Of a stretch of DNA of 64,000 nt, positions 47,451-56,962 are shown piece after piece. The translations under genes were made by a program, and so were the position numbers. This DNA is from Colwellia sp. 75C3. Lineage in GTDB: Bacteria; Pseudomonadota; Gammaproteobacteria; Enterobacterales; Alteromonadaceae. The notes under the pieces were generated by a model. It did not search any database, had not been told where the DNA came from, and saw only the letters and a list, made by a program, of their open reading frames with translations. The stretch's first letter is position 1, and each line of letters starts with the position of its first letter. The stretch is taken from positions 62,001 through 126,000 of the forward strand of contig NZ_PJAU01000055.1 in the NCBI RefSeq assembly GCF_002836255.1. The letters run 5' to 3'.

Positions 47451-48464
47451 ATGATGAAAAACCGTTTACTACTCGCAATACTTTTAGTTTCTTTAGCAAG
47501 CGAAGTGGTTGCTGACGAAGATAAAGAGCTTAGTGATGACATCTCAAATAAAGTTTCAAATACCTTTTCAAATAAAACATCTAATGAATTAATCGAGTCA
47601 TTGCAGAATAAGCAATGGCTGCATGGTTCTGAGGACTGTAAATCGAATGATGATCCGGCTATTGAAGTCTTCCAATATGATAAATCGAGTTACATACTTC
47701 GCCAAAATAAGTGTCTTAGTTATGAAGCGCCATTTATCTATGTTCTTGTGGGTGAAGATAAAATATTGGTGTTAGATACCGGCGCAACGGCAAGTGAACA
47801 GGAATTTCCTCTTTATAAAACAGTACAAACTTTAAATAAAAAGCATGCAGAGCAAGACAATAGTCGTAATCGAGAAGTGCTGGTGATTCATTCACATAGT
47901 CATAGTGATCATTACAGCGCAGACTCTCAATTTGAAAATCAGCCAAATGTTACGGTAGTGGCACCTAACAGTAAGGGGATTAAAGAATATTACGCGTTTA
48001 AAGATTGGCCTGAAGAACAGACAACTATCGATCTTGGCGGGCGCAGTGTAACTATTATTCCAACACCTGGTCATCAAGAAGAAGCTATTTCAATTTATGA
48101 TACACAAACCAAGTGGTTGCTTACTGGAGATACACTTTACCCTGGAGTTATCTATGTTAAAGAGTGGCATGATTACAAAGACAGTATTACTCGTTTGGTT
48201 GAATTCACCCGTAAGCATAAAGTAAGCGCAATACTAGGGGCGCATATTGAAATGACCAACAGAGCAGGTGAATATTATGAAATAGGTACTATTTATCAAC
48301 CAGAAGAGTCCGGATTACCGTTAATGGCGGCAGATTTACTGATGTTGAGTAGCCAGTTAAGTCAGCATGATAAATCAACTCAAATAGTATTGGATGGCTT
48401 GGTTGTTGAACCTTTAGGTATGTTACCAAAGTTAATTAGCAGTATAGTAGGCTGGTTTATCTAG
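47451..48464 (+). CDS. Exported metallo-beta-lactamase-fold hydrolase
   Basis: A 337-residue protein from the ATG pair at 47451/47454 (AAGGAA just upstream; the second ATG has better spacing). A signal peptide ends near VVA-DE. The metal-binding motif HSHSHSDH (about 146-153), GHQEEAISIYD and GDTLYPG are typical of the MBL fold with two zinc ions, and a late His lies in LGAHIEM. The MBL fold covers many activities (lactonases, thioesterases, lactamases); the substrate cannot be told. It is monocistronic. Confidence 0.85.
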   Translation: MMKNRLLLAILLVSLASEVVADEDKELSDDISNKVSNTFSNKTSNELIESLQNKQWLHGSEDCKSNDDPAIEVFQYDKSSYILRQNKCLSYEAPFIYVLVGEDKILVLDTGATASEQEFPLYKTVQTLNKKHAEQDNSRNREVLVIHSHSHSDHYSADSQFENQPNVTVVAPNSKGIKEYYAFKDWPEEQTTIDLGGRSVTIIPTPGHQEEAISIYDTQTKWLLTGDTLYPGVIYVKEWHDYKDSITRLVEFTRKHKVSAILGAHIEMTNRAGEYYEIGTIYQPEESGLPLMAADLLMLSSQLSQHDKSTQIVLDGLVVEPLGMLPKLISSIVGWFI

Positions 48465-48529
48465 GGGTTATTTAGCTCTGCTGTACCTTATTCAAGGAAG
48501 ACTTTTGTAATCATTAATTTATTTAATAA

Positions 48530-48558
48530 GATGCCTTTATTGACAAAAGGCATCAAAA
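48530..48558 (+). terminator. Terminator-like hairpin after the metallohydrolase
   Basis: GATGCCTTT (48530-48538) / AAAGGCATC (48546-48554), 7-base loop; followed by AAAAAT rather than a T-run. Confidence 0.4.
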
Positions 48559-48761
48559 ATAGAATCTGTACCAGTTAATATTATCCCGCCATGATCCTAC
48601 GCTTTCATTCGTTCCTATAACTCATAAATATCAATTCGTACCTTTAATTACAAAGCTTAACGCTACGCATCTACAATTGTTTTCTTATTGACCGTAATAT
48701 CCTCGCTTTAACGCTCATTGAAATAATTTCGTGAACGATATTTAATCATATTGGACAGTAG

Positions 48762-49406
48762 ATGCACCCCATAGTACCACCACTCTTTTACCGAAATAGA
48801 GCCTTCGCAAAAGGTTTTACGTTATTAGAATTACTTATTAGTATTGCAATTTTATCTATATTGCTTTCCATAGGCTTACCCAGCTTTTTAGATACTTTTG
48901 ATGAAAAACGTATTGTTGGTGCTTCAGAGCAAGTTTATGGCCATTTGCAACAAGCACGGATTGAATCTATTGCACGCTCAACAAATGTAACCATGAGTTT
49001 CTCTGCTTCAGGTTCAGAGCAATGGCTTTACGGTTTTTCGCAAGGCACTGCTGGTTGTGACTTATCTCAGATTAATCCGATAGCTGTTAATGCTTGTACA
49101 GTCGTTGTGAATGATGGAGATGACATTATACATGGTGACAATGGTACTGATATGGATGATCTAATTTTGATGCGGTTTGCCGGTAGTGACTTTAATAACG
49201 TTAGAATGAATATTGACAACTTTACTAGCCCCAATTCAAATTCACAAATTACTTTTGATCCCATGAGAGGACTCTCAGACTCAGGTGAAATTTCTCTTAT
49301 ATCCAATAATGGCAATAAATTAAAAATCAAAATCAGTCGGTTAGGGATGATCAGAATGTGCTCACCTGATGACTCCATTGTTGGCTATAGTAGCAAAAAT
49401 TGCTAA
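48762..49406 (+). CDS. fimU: Type IV minor pilin, GspH/FimT-FimU family
   Basis: A 214-residue prepilin. The PilD cleavage site and methylated N-terminus are visible: AKG-FTLLELLISIAILSILLS, after a leader of about 17 residues. The GspH/FimT domain follows (about 45-205), with a disulfide-type Cys pair near the C-terminus. First gene of a minor-pilin operon. FimU, PilV, PilW and PilX form the priming complex at the pilus tip. The stop codon TAA shares its last base with the ATG of pilW. Confidence 0.9.
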   Translation: MHPIVPPLFYRNRAFAKGFTLLELLISIAILSILLSIGLPSFLDTFDEKRIVGASEQVYGHLQQARIESIARSTNVTMSFSASGSEQWLYGFSQGTAGCDLSQINPIAVNACTVVVNDGDDIIHGDNGTDMDDLILMRFAGSDFNNVRMNIDNFTSPNSNSQITFDPMRGLSDSGEISLISNNGNKLKIKISRLGMIRMCSPDDSIVGYSSKNC

Positions 49407-50248
49407 TGAATCAATCAGGGAAAATCCCCCTATATAAGCGTACTTATTCACATACCTGTTCGAAAGGTTTTACTTTAGTTGAGCTCATGATCTCTCTCGC
49501 GCTAGGTACTATTGTTATCTCTGGTCTTATGAGTGTTTATGTATCAACAGTTGTTAGTAGTAGCGATACGTTACAAATGAGTAAGCTGTTGCAGCAAAGC
49601 TCAGCTTTAATGAATATGATTGGCAGCGATATTCGCCGTGCAGGCTATTGGGGACAGGGAGATTCAACGATAAGTGATTATATTGCCAGAGACCCATCAG
49701 CTAATCCTTTTAATGAAAGCAGTCATAGTGAATTAACACTGATTGATAGTCTTAAAAGTAATACCGTTATTTTTGGCAACAGTGCTGCTACTGGAGAGTG
49801 TTTAGTTTTTAGTTATGACATTAATGGTGACGGCGTGTTAAGTGCTCAAGATATTGTTGGTTTTCGTCTAAATGCTGGCGTTGCTCAAATGCGTAATGTA
49901 GGTGATATTGCCAGCACAAAACATGACAGTTGTCTTAGTGGCACTTGGGAAGATCTCACGGATAGCGAAGTGGTTAATATTGATAAGTTAACCTTTTCGT
50001 TAGAAAAATCAGTTTGTATTAATACCCGTGAACCAGACAATGTCGACAATGATTCAAGTAACGGTATTGATGATGATGCGGAAATGGATTGTTATCAACA
50101 ATCACCCAAAATAACTAGCGGTGATGTTACTAGTGAAACGGTGCAAATCACTGTAAAAATAGAGTCTTCTTTAACTGGTGATCCTTTTGTTAAAAGTCAG
50201 TTGAATCAAGTTTTTAGAGTAAGAAATGACAGAGTTAGGACTTGGTGA
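49406..50248 (+). CDS. pilW: Type IV minor pilin PilW
   Basis: A 280-residue prepilin from ATG 49406 (TAATG overlap with the previous gene); an in-frame TTG six bases upstream is less likely. Cleavage is at SKG-FTLVELMISLALGTIV. The PilW domain follows, with RRAGYWG and a later segment rich in Asp/Ser (NVDNDSSNGIDDDAEMDCYQQSP) that may bind calcium. Confidence 0.9.
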   Translation: MNQSGKIPLYKRTYSHTCSKGFTLVELMISLALGTIVISGLMSVYVSTVVSSSDTLQMSKLLQQSSALMNMIGSDIRRAGYWGQGDSTISDYIARDPSANPFNESSHSELTLIDSLKSNTVIFGNSAATGECLVFSYDINGDGVLSAQDIVGFRLNAGVAQMRNVGDIASTKHDSCLSGTWEDLTDSEVVNIDKLTFSLEKSVCINTREPDNVDNDSSNGIDDDAEMDCYQQSPKITSGDVTSETVQITVKIESSLTGDPFVKSQLNQVFRVRNDRVRTW

Positions 50249-50250
50249 TA

Positions 50251-51462
50251 ATGAAAACAAGAGAAAATGTAACACCCTATAATGGGAAAAGACAACGTGG
50301 AGCTGTGGTCATAACCTTCTCCATTATATTTCTATTATTAATCACATTGGTGACTTTATTTACGACACGTTCAATTTTGTTTGAGCAAAAAGTAATCAAT
50401 AATCAAATGCGATCTAAATTAGCGTTTGAAGCGGCAGAATTTGGTGTTTCAGCAGCATATCAGTATATTTCAGATGACCCTGACAGAGATGGTGATGGCA
50501 TTATTGATGCGATATTTGAGTTAAACAGTGACAATGTTGGCACAGTGAATACCAGTGCGGTAGGTCAACAACGTGTTGAGGTTTCTATCAGGGATATTGA
50601 CTCCGATCCTGATGTTATTTTAGCGTTTGAAATAGTAGCGCAAGGTTTTAGTGATGACAGTACAGCAACTCGTACAATAACTAAATTTGTTACCGTGATT
50701 GATGCTTTGCCAAATGTCCCTAATAACCCTTTAACTGCGCATGGTACGGTTGATGTTAACGGCTCTGCTACCGTGCATAACTTGGAAGGTAGCAGCACAA
50801 TATGGAGTGGTGGTGATGTTGATGTTGGCTCTAACAATAGTACTGCTACTTATATTGCTAATCCAGCTGATCCTGCATATCCCAGTTGTATGGATACACC
50901 AATGACCTGCAGTGAAACGCAAACATCTAATAAAACGACCATTGGTTTAGACATTATTGAACATGACTCAAATTTAGCCAATTTAACCGCAGAACAAATG
51001 TTTGAAAATTTTTTTGGTATGTCACCTAAGGCTTATCGTGCTGCTATGGTCGACATTGACTTATCCGCAGCAAATGGTGATGACTTTAATAGCGCAGCAA
51101 ATTTAGCTCAGCATAAAATAGTTTGGTACGAAGGTGATGTTGATATAGGTAAAGTAACGGTGGGTTGCAAGGTTAGCGTCACAGGCAACAACCGCTGTTC
51201 TTCAGCAAATGAAGCACCTTCAATCGTTATTATTAATGGTAATGCCAGCTTAAAAGGAAGTCCTCATTTCTATGGCATTGTTTATGTTATGGGAGATGCC
51301 TCTCTATCTGGTAATAGTACCATTCATGGGGCAGTCATTATTGGTGGCATCGCAAAATCTACCACAGGTAGTTTAGACATTTGGTACAACTCTGGCTTAT
51401 TAGAAGGTACTCGCGAAAATGGTCCTTTAGCTTCATCTGCGGGCTCTTGGCGAGACTTTTAA
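50251..51462 (+). CDS. pilX: PilX-like minor pilin with long C-terminal extension
   Basis: A 403-residue protein from ATG 50251 (GTG 50245 is possible). The N-terminus RQRGAVVITFSIIFLLLITLVTL and AFEAAEFGVSAAYQY is typical of PilX (normally about 170-200 residues). The extension (about 160-400) has repeated Gly/Asn strands such as GTVDVNGSATVHN, GDVDVGSNNST, NGNASLKGSP and GDASLSGNSTIHGAVIIGG, resembling a beta-helix or bactofilin-like fold. It overlaps neither neighbour; pilV follows 13 bp later. Confidence 0.85.
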   Translation: MKTRENVTPYNGKRQRGAVVITFSIIFLLLITLVTLFTTRSILFEQKVINNQMRSKLAFEAAEFGVSAAYQYISDDPDRDGDGIIDAIFELNSDNVGTVNTSAVGQQRVEVSIRDIDSDPDVILAFEIVAQGFSDDSTATRTITKFVTVIDALPNVPNNPLTAHGTVDVNGSATVHNLEGSSTIWSGGDVDVGSNNSTATYIANPADPAYPSCMDTPMTCSETQTSNKTTIGLDIIEHDSNLANLTAEQMFENFFGMSPKAYRAAMVDIDLSAANGDDFNSAANLAQHKIVWYEGDVDIGKVTVGCKVSVTGNNRCSSANEAPSIVIINGNASLKGSPHFYGIVYVMGDASLSGNSTIHGAVIIGGIAKSTTGSLDIWYNSGLLEGTRENGPLASSAGSWRDF

Positions 51463-51475
51463 CGAGGAAAACAGT

Positions 51476-53488
51476 ATGCAATTAATTAAAAAATACCAAG
51501 GCGGAGTCGGCCTAATTGAAGTACTAGTATCGATGATGATTTTAGCTGTAGGCTTGTTATCAATAGGAACATTACATTCTAATATTATCAAGAAAAGTAG
51601 CGATAACAAGGCACAATCGGAAGCGATGGTCATTGCACAGCAGCGGCTTGAGCAATTAAGAAACTATAGTGCAGATATCACCACGAAAGAGGAGTTTTCA
51701 GAAAGCTATAGTAATATAACTAATGGTAATGAAACCTTATTCACCGGTACTAACGCTTCGTTTACGCGAGTAGAGTCTATTGCTGACGCGAATAAAGTAA
51801 AAGACGTTACTATTTTTGTTCACTGGCAAAATCGAAGTGAACAAAAGCAAACTGTTAGTGTAAATTCATCGATTGCTTGGCAAAAACCACGTTCAGCGGG
51901 AGATTCTGTCGGTGATGCTTTTGAAGCGCTTATTCCATCTGCTACAGGTCGTGCGGTATTAGGTGCCGGAGTGATAAGTGATTATGACTCCGCGATATTA
52001 ATAGCGACTAATGAGGACTTAATGAAAGTCTATAAGGCTGAAAATGATGATAGCCTGTTGGTCGATACCGAAGGAAATGTTGTATTAACACTTGTGGATG
52101 CATGTGACCTTGATAGCGGTGAATGTACAGATTTCGTTCGAATATCAGGCTCTGTTTATATCGATGTAGCGTCTCAAAACAAACTTAATCCTGGTGATAT
52201 TTTTGTCAAAGCTTCGGATGCTGCTTATTGCCAGCAATATTATACCGATATGAGCGGAAAAACAGTTGAGCTAAGTGTTGGCGATACTCAAGCGATGGTT
52301 ACTGCGCCACAAGGCGATTATAAATATTATCATTATACCTGTTATCTAGGGGGAGGTTGGCACGGCAATATTGGTATTATTCTCGATGGAGGAATATCTC
52401 AAAAAGATAAAGTGTGCCAAGGGGATCCCACTTCGGACAACCTTTGGCAGCAACCTAGTATTGCCGCGAGGAGAGTTTATAGAGGGATGACTTATAAAGT
52501 AGATGAAAAAGGTGTACCTGTAAAAAATGAATCAGGTGACATTATTTATTACTCTATTGGTGTTGGGGATGCTGCACAAATTCCTACAGAAAATGGAGCC
52601 AGTCATGACTTTGTTATTTCATCATTAAATAATAGTGATACTGGCGGTGAACAATGTATTAATCAAGGAGTGATGGTGCGTCCCGATAGCAATAAACAGG
52701 GAACAGTTGGTGATTTATTTACACAAGTACCGACTGATTTTTTCTGTTTTAACGAAAATAGTGAGTTGGTTGATAGCTTTGATTCTTCAATTTTCTCTAT
52801 AGATGATGTTTGCCCATTTGATCCAAGTGATCCTCCTTCTCAACGCCACATTATTACTGGCTCTGTCTCTGTTGTATCTCCAGAGGATATTACGGAACTT
52901 GTTGGTAATATGATGGTAAATACTTCTGATGGTAGCGGAAATTGCGCTATTGGAGAGGTGATGAAACCAAGTGGCGGACAATATCTACTTAACTATTCCT
53001 GTGATGTTTATGATTGGGGCAATGGCTGGAATGGCTATATTCAGCTAAATACAGATTATTCCCTTATTTCATGTACCCAGATACGAGAAAACTTTTCCAA
53101 TATTAGCCAAGATAAATCTGCCGAAGGATATCAGTGTATGACGGGCAGTACGTTAACAATATCAGGTCAAGTATCATCTTCGAGTAATAAAGTCTTAACC
53201 TCCGCATTCATTTCCGATGATGGTGGTGAGTGCAAAGTGATCTCTGAAGGGCTTGCTTTTAGCTGCCAGAGTGATGTTTTTCCAACAGAGGAACTTTGGT
53301 CTGGCACACTTACTTTTGGTAGTAGCAGTGGTACAAAACTTTGCATCAATGAACCAAACTTACTATCAGGTTCCTATTCAATTTTAGATGGTACTAGTTC
53401 AACCGCAAGTATAACGTTGCAAGCGGTCCCGGCGAGTAATGTTAACTTGTCATTATTTGTAGTGTCTTCAAATAAAACTTGTCAATAA
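51476..53488 (+). CDS. pilV: Outsized PilV-like minor pilin with three Cys-rich repeats
   Basis: A 670-residue protein. Residues 1-140 are PilV-like: QGGVGLIEVLVSMMILAVGLLSIGTL prepilin helix, then AQQRLEQLRNY; the family is normally about 160-200 residues. The extension holds three related modules: about 222-318, 459-535 and 562-624. Each opens I(S/T)G(S/Q)V, contains paired Cys, and ends near a GW-type turn (GGGWHGNIG, GNGWNGYIQ, EELWSGTLT) followed by Cys. The stop is followed by pilE 15 bp later. The position is where pilY1 lies in other species; no pilY1 is present. A tip-adhesin role is inferred. Confidence 0.82.
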   Translation: MQLIKKYQGGVGLIEVLVSMMILAVGLLSIGTLHSNIIKKSSDNKAQSEAMVIAQQRLEQLRNYSADITTKEEFSESYSNITNGNETLFTGTNASFTRVESIADANKVKDVTIFVHWQNRSEQKQTVSVNSSIAWQKPRSAGDSVGDAFEALIPSATGRAVLGAGVISDYDSAILIATNEDLMKVYKAENDDSLLVDTEGNVVLTLVDACDLDSGECTDFVRISGSVYIDVASQNKLNPGDIFVKASDAAYCQQYYTDMSGKTVELSVGDTQAMVTAPQGDYKYYHYTCYLGGGWHGNIGIILDGGISQKDKVCQGDPTSDNLWQQPSIAARRVYRGMTYKVDEKGVPVKNESGDIIYYSIGVGDAAQIPTENGASHDFVISSLNNSDTGGEQCINQGVMVRPDSNKQGTVGDLFTQVPTDFFCFNENSELVDSFDSSIFSIDDVCPFDPSDPPSQRHIITGSVSVVSPEDITELVGNMMVNTSDGSGNCAIGEVMKPSGGQYLLNYSCDVYDWGNGWNGYIQLNTDYSLISCTQIRENFSNISQDKSAEGYQCMTGSTLTISGQVSSSSNKVLTSAFISDDGGECKVISEGLAFSCQSDVFPTEELWSGTLTFGSSSGTKLCINEPNLLSGSYSILDGTSSTASITLQAVPASNVNLSLFVVSSNKTCQ

Positions 53489-53503
53489 GCAGGGAGTAAA
53501 CAG

Positions 53504-53920
53504 ATGAAAAATAATGGTTTTACCTTAATTGAATTAATGATAACGCTCGCTATTGTAGGGATTTTAGCCGCAATAGCGTTCCCCTCATTTCAAGAATCAA
53601 TAAGAGCAGCAAAGCGCTCAGATGGCATCGCTGCCGTGTTATCATTGCAATTAGCGCAAGAAAAATTTCGAGGAAGCTGCCCTAAATATGCTTCCATGTT
53701 TGGTAACAATAATAGCTGTAATGAACTAAGTATTGAACACGGACAAGTCAGCTCAGAAGGACATTATCAGTTATCACTTTCGCAAGTGACGGGTAATGCC
53801 TATGTTATTACTGCGACGCCGCAAGGTACGTTATCAGCGGATAAGGAATGTAACCCAATGACATTAACTGTAAATGCGGTTAATCCAAATGGATTGAAAC
53901 AGCCTGAAAGTTGTTGGTAA
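53504..53920 (+). CDS. pilE: Type IV minor pilin PilE
   Basis: A 138-residue prepilin with a short leader: NNG-FTLIELMITLAIVGILAAIAFPSFQESIRAAKRSDGIAAVL. Two Cys pairs (SCPKY, NSCNEL, ECNP, SCW) fit disulfide-stabilised minor pilins of the PilE (Pseudomonas-type) group. Good SD (GGGAG). It is last in the operon, followed by a hairpin. Confidence 0.92.
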   Translation: MKNNGFTLIELMITLAIVGILAAIAFPSFQESIRAAKRSDGIAAVLSLQLAQEKFRGSCPKYASMFGNNNSCNELSIEHGQVSSEGHYQLSLSQVTGNAYVITATPQGTLSADKECNPMTLTVNAVNPNGLKQPESCW

Positions 53921-53933
53921 TAAGTCAATTTTA

Positions 53934-53969
53934 TTAGTAAGTAATCTCATCGACTAGGTTACTTACTAA
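53934..53969 (+). terminator. Hairpin after pilE
   Basis: TTAGTAAGTAA (53934-53944) / TTACTTACTAA (53959-53969), with weak further pairing in the loop; no T-run. Confidence 0.5.
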
Positions 53970-54134
53970 GCCATAAATAATGAGCTATTGTCATCACATT
54001 ACTAGAATACACAAAACCCAAACTATTATTTCCTGTCATCTTTACGAGCATTCTTTTGTGATCCAATCTTGCCATATTTGCTTGTTTTCTTTCAGCTACG
54101 ACTTCTGTAAGTAATGTTCACTTTTATACAAAAA

Positions 54135-54812
54135 CTACAACACTAAACGATACCCAGTGCCATATACAGATTGTAGCCAGTCTTTACCGTCACTAATATC
54201 ACTGAGTTTTTTACGCAGTTTTTTAATGTGGCTATCAATGGTGCGGTTATTAACAATACGGTGATCGGAATACATATTTTGCATTAGCTGCTCGCGGGTG
54301 AAAATACGTTCTGGGTTGTCAGCTAATGGTTTCAATAGCTGAAATTCGACCGCGGTTAAGGATACTTCTTGCTGATGAAAACTCACCATAAATCGATGTT
54401 CATCAAGTATGATCATATCTGAGGTGTTTTCGAGTGTTTGTGTTGGTCTTTCTGTTCTTCTAAGTACTGCTTTCACTCTCGCAACGACTTCACGCGGGCT
54501 AAAGGGTTTGCAAATATAATCATCTGCCCCTAACTCTAAGCCAAGTAAGCGATCAATTTCTTCTACTCTGGCAGTAACCATTAAGATAGGGACATTCGAG
54601 AATTGTCTAATTTCTTTGCACAAATCAATGCCATTTTTACCCGGTAACATAATGTCGAGTAAAATGGCTTTAGGTTGGTTGCTTTTAACCCAGTCGATTA
54701 CTTCGTCGCCATGATGGATTAGATGCGGACTATACTCAGTCAGGGCAAAGTAGTCGGCTAATAAACTCGCTAACTTAACTTCATCTTCTACTATTAAAAT
54801 CGAATTTGACAT
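54135..54812 (-). CDS. baeR: Envelope-stress response regulator BaeR
   Basis: A 225-residue OmpR-family regulator. Receiver: IVEDEVK, phospho-acceptor Asp in LLDIMLPG, and the diagnostic stretch EEIDRLLGLELGADDYICKPFSPREVVARVKAVLRR, which is nearly the E. coli BaeR sequence. Winged helix about 130-225, ending RTIDSHIKKLRKKL and YGTGYRLVL. It lies 73 bp after baeS on the same strand. BaeR controls spy and efflux genes in enterobacteria; targets here are unknown. Confidence 0.92.
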   Translation of the reverse strand: MSNSILIVEDEVKLASLLADYFALTEYSPHLIHHGDEVIDWVKSNQPKAILLDIMLPGKNGIDLCKEIRQFSNVPILMVTARVEEIDRLLGLELGADDYICKPFSPREVVARVKAVLRRTERPTQTLENTSDMIILDEHRFMVSFHQQEVSLTAVEFQLLKPLADNPERIFTREQLMQNMYSDHRIVNNRTIDSHIKKLRKKLSDISDGKDWLQSVYGTGYRLVL

Positions 54813-54885
54813 ATCAGCCCCTAAAAATGATGGGTAATTAAATTATAGATAATTAAACTATAGATAATTAAATAATGGTTACTCA

Positions 54886-56352
54886 TTACGCTAGTGGTAA
54901 TTTAATCATGATAGCTAAACCACCCAACATAGAATGGCCAGCGCTAATTTCACCTTGATGAGCAACAACAATATGACGACAAATAGACAAACCTAAACCA
55001 GAGCCACCTGTTTTACGGTTTCTAGAATCTTCAACGCGATATAGATGCTCGAATAAATGTGATAAATGTTTATCATCTACGCCAACACCATCGTCGTCAA
55101 AGACAATAATAACTTGCCTAGCTGTTAACTCGTCTAGCTTGACCGATATGTTCAGTTGAGTAGCCGATGAGTATTTAATACAATTGTTAATGATGTTTTC
55201 AAATAACTGAACTAATCGGTTTATATCAGCATAAATATTGACTTCTTGGACGCTAAACTCAAGCGTTAATGATATGTCAGCATCAGCTAAGTAACCACGA
55301 TACTTCTCTGTTTCACCTTGCATTAATAACACTAAATCCTCGTGCTGTTTACGGTAGCGCATGCCGCCGATGTCAGCACTGGTCAGTAAGTTTAAGTCAT
55401 CGATTAAACGTTGCAGGTGTTTTACTTCATCATTTGCTGAAGTTATATTGCTCAAAGTCAGTGGTCTCACTTTATCAAGCATTGCTTCTAACTCGCCACG
55501 TAAAATAGCAACGGGTGTGCGTAATTCATGAGATATATTGGCCAGCCAGCGCTTCCTTGCTGATTCATTTTCTGTCAGCGTTAACGCCAATTCATTGTAA
55601 TCTCGGCTCAACTGCCCTAACTCATCCTGTCGCTTTAGATCTATCGTTTGCTGATAATCACCTTGTGTTAATTTATGCATACCTCGTGTTATGAGCTTTA
55701 TTGGCTCAACAACATGTCGGGCAAGGGGAAATGTCACTAAAGCGACTAGGCCCATAACAAACAGGGCAATAAGCCATAAATAGTGTCGTTGTTGTTCGAT
55801 AAAGTCGACTTCGTAGCCCTGGGTTAGTTGGTTACGTTTAGAAATCGCGAAAAAACCAATGATACTATTGTTAAGCTTGACCGGCGTTTTTACATATTCC
55901 AATGATTGATGATAATTTCCGACAATAAGTTTTTCGTCAATATCGAGTAGGGCGTAATGCGACTCTCGTTTTGGAGGGTTCCTACCGTTAAAATCGTTAC
56001 GAGAGGGTGGTCTGTTATGTTTTAGTGGTGGTGACATACCGTCCTGTTTTCTCAATCGTCTATGCTCAGGATCCCGCTTTCTTTGAGCATCATCAAAGTC
56101 ACTACCATCAAGTTGCTGTGATATTAACCGACGGAATTTAGCGTGATCTCCTGTCATTGAACGCCAATTACTTTCAACTTTATAGACTTGTGACAGCTTA
56201 GACATAATAGGTTTAAATGTTTCAATTTCTTTAGAGACAACGTATTCAACCATGCCTTTACCAATGCTCCATTGCATCAGTAATACCAAAACGGTGACTA
56301 ATGTCAGGCTAAAGCCAAACAAAAAAAGAAACAATTTATTTTGAATTTTCAT
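54886..56352 (-). CDS. baeS: Envelope-stress sensor kinase BaeS
   Basis: A 488-residue membrane histidine kinase. Membrane segments lie near 7-27 and 190-210. The H-box ISHELRTPVAILRGELEAML is distinctly BaeS-like; HAMP precedes it and the ATPase shows NNCIKYS, DDDGVGV and GGSGLGLSICRHIV. The periplasmic sensor (about 30-185) has an unusual basic, Pro-rich stretch (about 90-130, including PEHRRLRKQDG and PLKHNRPPSRNDF). First gene of the pair with baeR. Confidence 0.9.
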   Translation of the reverse strand: MKIQNKLFLFLFGFSLTLVTVLVLLMQWSIGKGMVEYVVSKEIETFKPIMSKLSQVYKVESNWRSMTGDHAKFRRLISQQLDGSDFDDAQRKRDPEHRRLRKQDGMSPPLKHNRPPSRNDFNGRNPPKRESHYALLDIDEKLIVGNYHQSLEYVKTPVKLNNSIIGFFAISKRNQLTQGYEVDFIEQQRHYLWLIALFVMGLVALVTFPLARHVVEPIKLITRGMHKLTQGDYQQTIDLKRQDELGQLSRDYNELALTLTENESARKRWLANISHELRTPVAILRGELEAMLDKVRPLTLSNITSANDEVKHLQRLIDDLNLLTSADIGGMRYRKQHEDLVLLMQGETEKYRGYLADADISLTLEFSVQEVNIYADINRLVQLFENIINNCIKYSSATQLNISVKLDELTARQVIIVFDDDGVGVDDKHLSHLFEHLYRVEDSRNRKTGGSGLGLSICRHIVVAHQGEISAGHSMLGGLAIMIKLPLA

Positions 56353-56962
56353 TGAACACTTAATAATCCTAAGAGCTGTAATATGAAGTTGTTAGTGCAT
56401 AAAACCTATTATATAAAGATGAAAAAATGCTTATTCATCTTTATATAATAGGTGAAATAATACCTTCCAAAAATGCTTTTAACGCAGCGTTGAGGGTACA
56501 GTATTTCAAGGTGAACATAATGCGTATGTGTAACAAGGTTCTATTTTTAAATAGCATAACAAAACAATGTGCAAAAAATATGCATAAGTATAAATAATTG
56601 CTTAGTGCTTATGTATAAGTTGTCGAGTAATCCCAGCGTAATATTCGGTTAACCTACCTGTCATTGACCACGTAAATACAATACCCCCCAAGACTATTGG
56701 ATTGCACTATAAAGGTGCTTTTGCCTCAAAATAAACAGCTAATTATTCGTTTATCAAATGTTTAATTTTAAAAAACGTTATTTTATTTTAAGTGATTGAA
56801 AATTAGTGTTTATTTATTGTGGGTAGTAGATGCTTTTTGCACTTTTACTGGTCTGTAATGTGCATAAGAGTAATAAGTAAATTTATTCATCAATTTTTAA
56901 TTACCCACATAACCCTTTATAAATAATTGGTGTAACTTTTTAGTTTCACTTTAGGAGACAAA
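56353..56962. other. Long intergenic region between baeS and the antiporter
   Basis: Contains a perfect 20-bp inverted repeat (56404-56423 / 56434-56453, loop 10) close to the baeS start. The remaining 500 bases are AT-rich, with no ORF, tRNA or recognised repeat. Confidence 0.5.
56404..56453. repeat. 20-bp perfect inverted repeat
   Basis: Left arm ACCTATTATATAAAGATGAA, right arm its exact complement, 10-base loop. It lies 52 bp upstream of baeS, so it may be in its leader or be an operator; no T-run supports termination. Confidence 0.7.
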
